From DATGYC01 sp035298385 (lineage in GTDB: Bacteria; Bacillota; Sulfobacillia; Symbiobacteriales; Symbiobacteriaceae): DNA of 17,441 nt. Below are positions 16,037 through 17,441 of this stretch, in pieces. Made by a program: the position numbers and the translations under genes. Each line of letters begins with the position of its first letter. Position 1 is the stretch's first letter. The DNA lies in the NCBI GenBank assembly GCA_035298385.1, contig DATGYC010000349.1, positions 1 to 17,441 of the forward strand. Reading direction: 5' to 3'. The notes beneath the pieces were generated by a model. That model was not told where the DNA came from, did no database searches, and saw only the letters and a list, made by a program, of their open reading frames with translations.

Positions 16037-16270
16037 TTAGCAGAGGTACAAGGCGCTCTGGAGGCAGCCGGTTCCCCCTGCGATGGTGCAGTAGTCAACA
16101 GAGGTCGGCGCGGTCTCAATGGGTGCCAAGCCGCCCACGGCACCACGCAGTTCATCCTCATCCAACTCAGCTCCGGCGGGGTGCGCGGGCACAAGGGCAC
16201 GCTGCTCGGGGCTCAGGGTTGCGCGGAACTGCGGGTTCTTCCAGGCGCGTACGATCAGATCACGAGACAT
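16037..16270 (-). CDS. lanA2: Class II lanthipeptide precursor, mersacidin/lichenicidin leader type (lanA2)
   Basis: A 77-aa precursor, first gene of the class II operon. The start is ATG at 16270, since AGGAGG lies 8 bases upstream and the protein then begins MSRDLIVRAWK exactly like lanA1; the longer open frame to 16405 is an artefact. The leader differs from that of lanA1 at only a few positions and ends at AVGG (Gly46-Gly47). The 30-residue core holds Cys61, Cys69 and Cys77 with the same 8-residue spacing, and shares YCTIAGGT and CLQSA with lanA1. It differs in the N-terminal core segment (LAPIETAPTSVD) and in the last ring (LYL in place of VFM). Thr56-x4-Cys61 and Ser72-x4-Cys77 are likely rings. 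The products could be two variants or a two-component pair; their similarity favours variants. Confidence 0.95.
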   Translation of the reverse strand: MSRDLIVRAWKNPQFRATLSPEQRALVPAHPAGAELDEDELRGAVGGLAPIETAPTSVDYCTIAGGTGCLQSALYLC

Positions 16271-16313
16271 GTAATACTCCTCCTTTCTTCGATGGTTTGT
16301 CCGACATGTTCGG

Positions 16314-16394
16314 TCATCTCGGAGCCAGCGGGGGGGCGGGGAGCATGGCGCGCTGCTCAGCGCTGAGTGCAGCGCGGTAACGGGGGTTCTTCGA
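16314..16394 (-). pseudogene. Fossil class II leader fragment upstream of lanA2
   Basis: On the minus strand 16394-16314 encodes SKNPRYRAALSAEQRAML, then PAPPLAPR and a stop. It aligns with the leader segment WKNPQFRATLSPEQRALVPA of the intact genes. The start region is missing (two in-frame TAA codons lie just upstream) and the end after PA has drifted, losing HPAG and Gly-Gly. It is a longer but more degraded relative of the fragment at 15972-16031. Confidence 0.8.
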
Positions 16395-16414
16395 AGCTCC
16401 CCCATTTTCAGATT

Positions 16415-16420
16415 ATTAAA
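16415..16420 (-). promoter_or_regulatory. Possible -10 box for the class II operon
   Basis: Minus-strand TTTAAT (16420-16415) lies in the only AT-rich patch upstream of lanA2. No good -35 box is seen at 17-18 bases, as in activator-dependent promoters. A start near 16408 would transcribe the fossil leader as 5' untranslated RNA. Confidence 0.35.
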
Positions 16421-16445
16421 ATTCGCTGCTCCTGTCGTGACCGGG

Positions 16446-16488
16446 ATTGCCCAATCGTGCTACCTATCGAGTGCCTCGCGTGGGCAAT
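16446..16488. promoter_or_regulatory. Inverted repeat ATTGCCCA / TGGGCAAT, candidate operator
   Basis: A perfect 8-bp inverted repeat (16446-16453 and 16481-16488) with 27 bases between arms. It lies about 38-80 bases upstream of the possible lanA2 transcription start and also upstream of the divergent nucleotidyltransferase gene, a position that suits an activator. Confidence 0.4.
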
Positions 16489-16504
16489 TCTCCCCATGCC
16501 CCGC

Positions 16505-16533
16505 TTGACGATTCCAACACTTGGTGGTACGCT
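16505..16533 (+). promoter_or_regulatory. Possible promoter of the nucleotidyltransferase gene
   Basis: TTGACG (16505-16510) and TACGCT (16528-16533) are 17 bases apart. The -10 match is weak. The promoter would be divergent from the class II operon. Confidence 0.35.
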
Positions 16534-16560
16534 CGAACCAACAAACAGGCACTGTAACCA

Positions 16561-16598
16561 ACGGGTTCAACCTCGCTTCGAGAGGTTGGACCCGTTTT
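16561..16598 (+). terminator. Strong hairpin with T run in the leader of the nucleotidyltransferase gene
   Basis: A 14-bp stem with one G-T pair (16561-16574 with 16582-16595), a 7-base loop and TTTT at 16595-16598. It has the form of an intrinsic terminator but stands about 30 bases before the ATG at 16628. It may be an attenuator, or a terminator for a short transcript starting between the two operons. Confidence 0.6.
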
Positions 16599-16627
16599 GC
16601 ATTGCAGCGTGAAAGGGAGGGCGCCCG

Positions 16628-17404
16628 ATGGCAAGCAAGGAGACGCTGCTTCAGAGGCTTGATGAGATCGGCGAGATGCTCGGAACCAAGGGTGGGGTCC
16701 TGGCTTTGATGGGCGTCGGTTCGGTGGGCGTCGAGACTGACCGGATCGATGAGTACTCCGACCTGGACTTCTTCGTCATCGTCTCCCCTGGCTACCGGCA
16801 GCGCTTCATCGATCAGCTCGACTGGCTCGAGGACGTCCACCCGTTGGCCTACCACTTCAAGAACTCAGATGCAGGGCACAAGATCCTGTTTGAGGACGGG
16901 ATCTATGGCGAGTTCGCCGTCTTCGATGAGAAGCAGCTTGAGACGGCCGGCTATGCAGGGGCCCGGATCGTCTGGCGGGATCCCGCCTTCGATCGGGAGG
17001 AGATCCCCCAATCGAACGGCAGTTTTCCACGACTGAAGGCAGGTTCGGTCGACCATGCCATCGGTGAGGCCGTGACGAATCTCTACGTCGGGCTAGGACG
17101 ATACCTCCGCGGCGAGAAGTTTACTGCCAACCTGTTCGTACATGGTTACGCCCTGGGCCAACTGACAAAGGTGATTCATGTGGTAGAGCCCGAGGTGGAT
17201 TACTTCCCTGATCCCTACGGCAACGACCGGCGGCTCGAGCGCAGATACCCTGAGTTCGCAAAGCGGATCGGCCACATGATCCAGGGGTATGACAGAGTCC
17301 CAGAGTCCGCGATCGCGATCCTGAACTTCCTGGAGGAGCACTTCCCCATCAATAAGCGGATGAGCGCTGAGATCCGTCGACTCGCGGCCCAGTCTCGCTC
17401 CTAA
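16628..17404 (+). CDS. Nucleotidyltransferase-fold protein, function unknown
   Basis: A 258-aa protein whose N-terminus has the nucleotidyltransferase signature: GSVGVE, then DEYSDLDFFVIV (about residues 41-52), with the paired Asp of the S-D-x-D motif that binds metal and NTP. The rest is mostly helical (for example GEAVTNLYVGLGRYLRGEKF and LFVHGYALGQLTKVIH), as in small-molecule nucleotidyltransferases such as aminoglycoside or lincosamide adenylyltransferases. The substrate cannot be read from sequence, and an antibiotic-resistance role is not supported by anything specific. The start is fixed by GGGAGG (16615-16620), 7 bases upstream of the ATG. It is divergent from the lanthipeptide operon and monocistronic as far as the window shows; a link to the lanthipeptide system, such as self-protection, is only a guess from position. 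Confidence 0.82.
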   Translation: MASKETLLQRLDEIGEMLGTKGGVLALMGVGSVGVETDRIDEYSDLDFFVIVSPGYRQRFIDQLDWLEDVHPLAYHFKNSDAGHKILFEDGIYGEFAVFDEKQLETAGYAGARIVWRDPAFDREEIPQSNGSFPRLKAGSVDHAIGEAVTNLYVGLGRYLRGEKFTANLFVHGYALGQLTKVIHVVEPEVDYFPDPYGNDRRLERRYPEFAKRIGHMIQGYDRVPESAIAILNFLEEHFPINKRMSAEIRRLAAQSRS

Positions 17405-17415
17405 TACAAACGAAA

Positions 17416-17441
17416 GAACCGGGAGGGCGCCCTCCCGGTTC
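17416..17441 (+). terminator. Perfect palindrome at the window end, likely terminator
   Basis: A 26-base perfect palindrome centred on GGGCGCCC begins 11 bases after the nucleotidyltransferase stop. The window ends at its last base, so a T run cannot be checked. Confidence 0.6.

Larger units (their letters stand above)
15709..16394 (-). repeat. Tandem duplication: decayed leader + spacer + intact precursor, two units
   Basis: Unit one (16394-16037) and unit two (16031-15709) have the same order: leader fragment, spacer, ribosome site, precursor. The spacers also align (16313-16271 with 15971-15934), sharing GGACAAACC, CGAAGAAA and GAGTATTACATG. The duplication therefore included the fossil leader, so the fossil is older than the duplication. 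Confidence 0.78.

Noticed and set aside
12404..16270. C-terminal AviCys formation on the cores, suggested by the final Cys and the mersacidin-type leader
   Set aside because: No LanD-type flavoprotein decarboxylase gene is present in the window.
16271..16405. N-terminal extension of lanA2 from an upstream ATG at 16405
   Set aside because: The extension is in a different frame from the fossil leader, is not leader-like, and a strong ribosome site marks ATG 16270, matching lanA1.
16521..16600. T-box riboswitch, suggested by GGTGGTAC before a terminator-like hairpin
   Set aside because: Only part of the T-box core is present, it does not overlap the hairpin arm as required, there is no specifier stem, and the gene downstream is not an aminoacyl-tRNA or amino-acid gene.
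16367..16612. 81-codon open frame on the plus strand in the intergenic region
   Set aside because: No ribosome site or recognisable motif, and it runs through the inverted repeat and the hairpin.
1..17441. CRISPR arrays, tRNA or rRNA genes, transposases
   Set aside because: Looked for on both strands; no regularly spaced repeats, no tRNA-like fold and no transposase motifs were found.

Overview
The window is GC-rich bacterial DNA. It carries conserved housekeeping genes on the left (gatB, an S66 carboxypeptidase, an RlmD/RumA-type rRNA methyltransferase) and a compact lanthipeptide (RiPP) island in the middle and right. The long regulator (degenerate cyclase domain, STAND-type ATPase, TPR-like repeats, LuxR helix-turn-helix) and the family of the small secreted protein suggest Chloroflexota or a relative. 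This is inference from protein style; no rRNA or other marker is present to fix it.

Layout. Positions 2-988: 3' part of gatB, then a strong terminator. 1033-1147: a two-armed inverted repeat built from a short TCCGCG unit. 1171-2130: S66 LD-carboxypeptidase/MccF-like gene whose natural start seems to be a non-canonical ATC. 2226-2840: small exported protein. 2901-4286: RlmD/RumA-family methyltransferase. 4337-7291 (minus): ATPase-LuxR regulator. A divergent promoter region at 7304-7389 has a consensus TATAAT on each strand. 7390-10294 (plus): a 51-aa candidate precursor followed by a three-domain lyase-kinase-cyclase synthetase (LanL/LanKC type) that keeps its cyclase zinc ligands, so class IV-like. 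10172-16394 (minus): a class II system in transcription order: two mersacidin-type precursors (here lanA2, then lanA1), LanM and LanT (C39 peptidase-ABC exporter). The two systems converge and their last genes overlap by 123 bp. 16628-17404 (plus): a nucleotidyltransferase-fold protein, ending at a perfect palindrome at the window edge.

How the parts may work together. LanM should dehydrate and cyclise the two class II cores, and LanT should cut both leaders after the Gly-Gly motif and export the products. LanL should phosphorylate, eliminate and cyclise the upstream small peptide, which has one cysteine and no Gly-Gly site; no dedicated protease or exporter for it is visible. The LuxR-type regulator is divergent from the LanL operon and is the obvious candidate regulator of one or both systems. 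A hairpin separates precursor from synthetase in both operons, as expected if precursor is made in excess.

The least expected features are two fossil leader fragments, one upstream of each class II precursor. They show that the locus is a duplicated unit of decayed leader, spacer and intact precursor, presumably left from a larger precursor array. Other points of interest are the side-by-side class IV-like and class II systems, the converging gene overlap, and the apparent ATC start codon.
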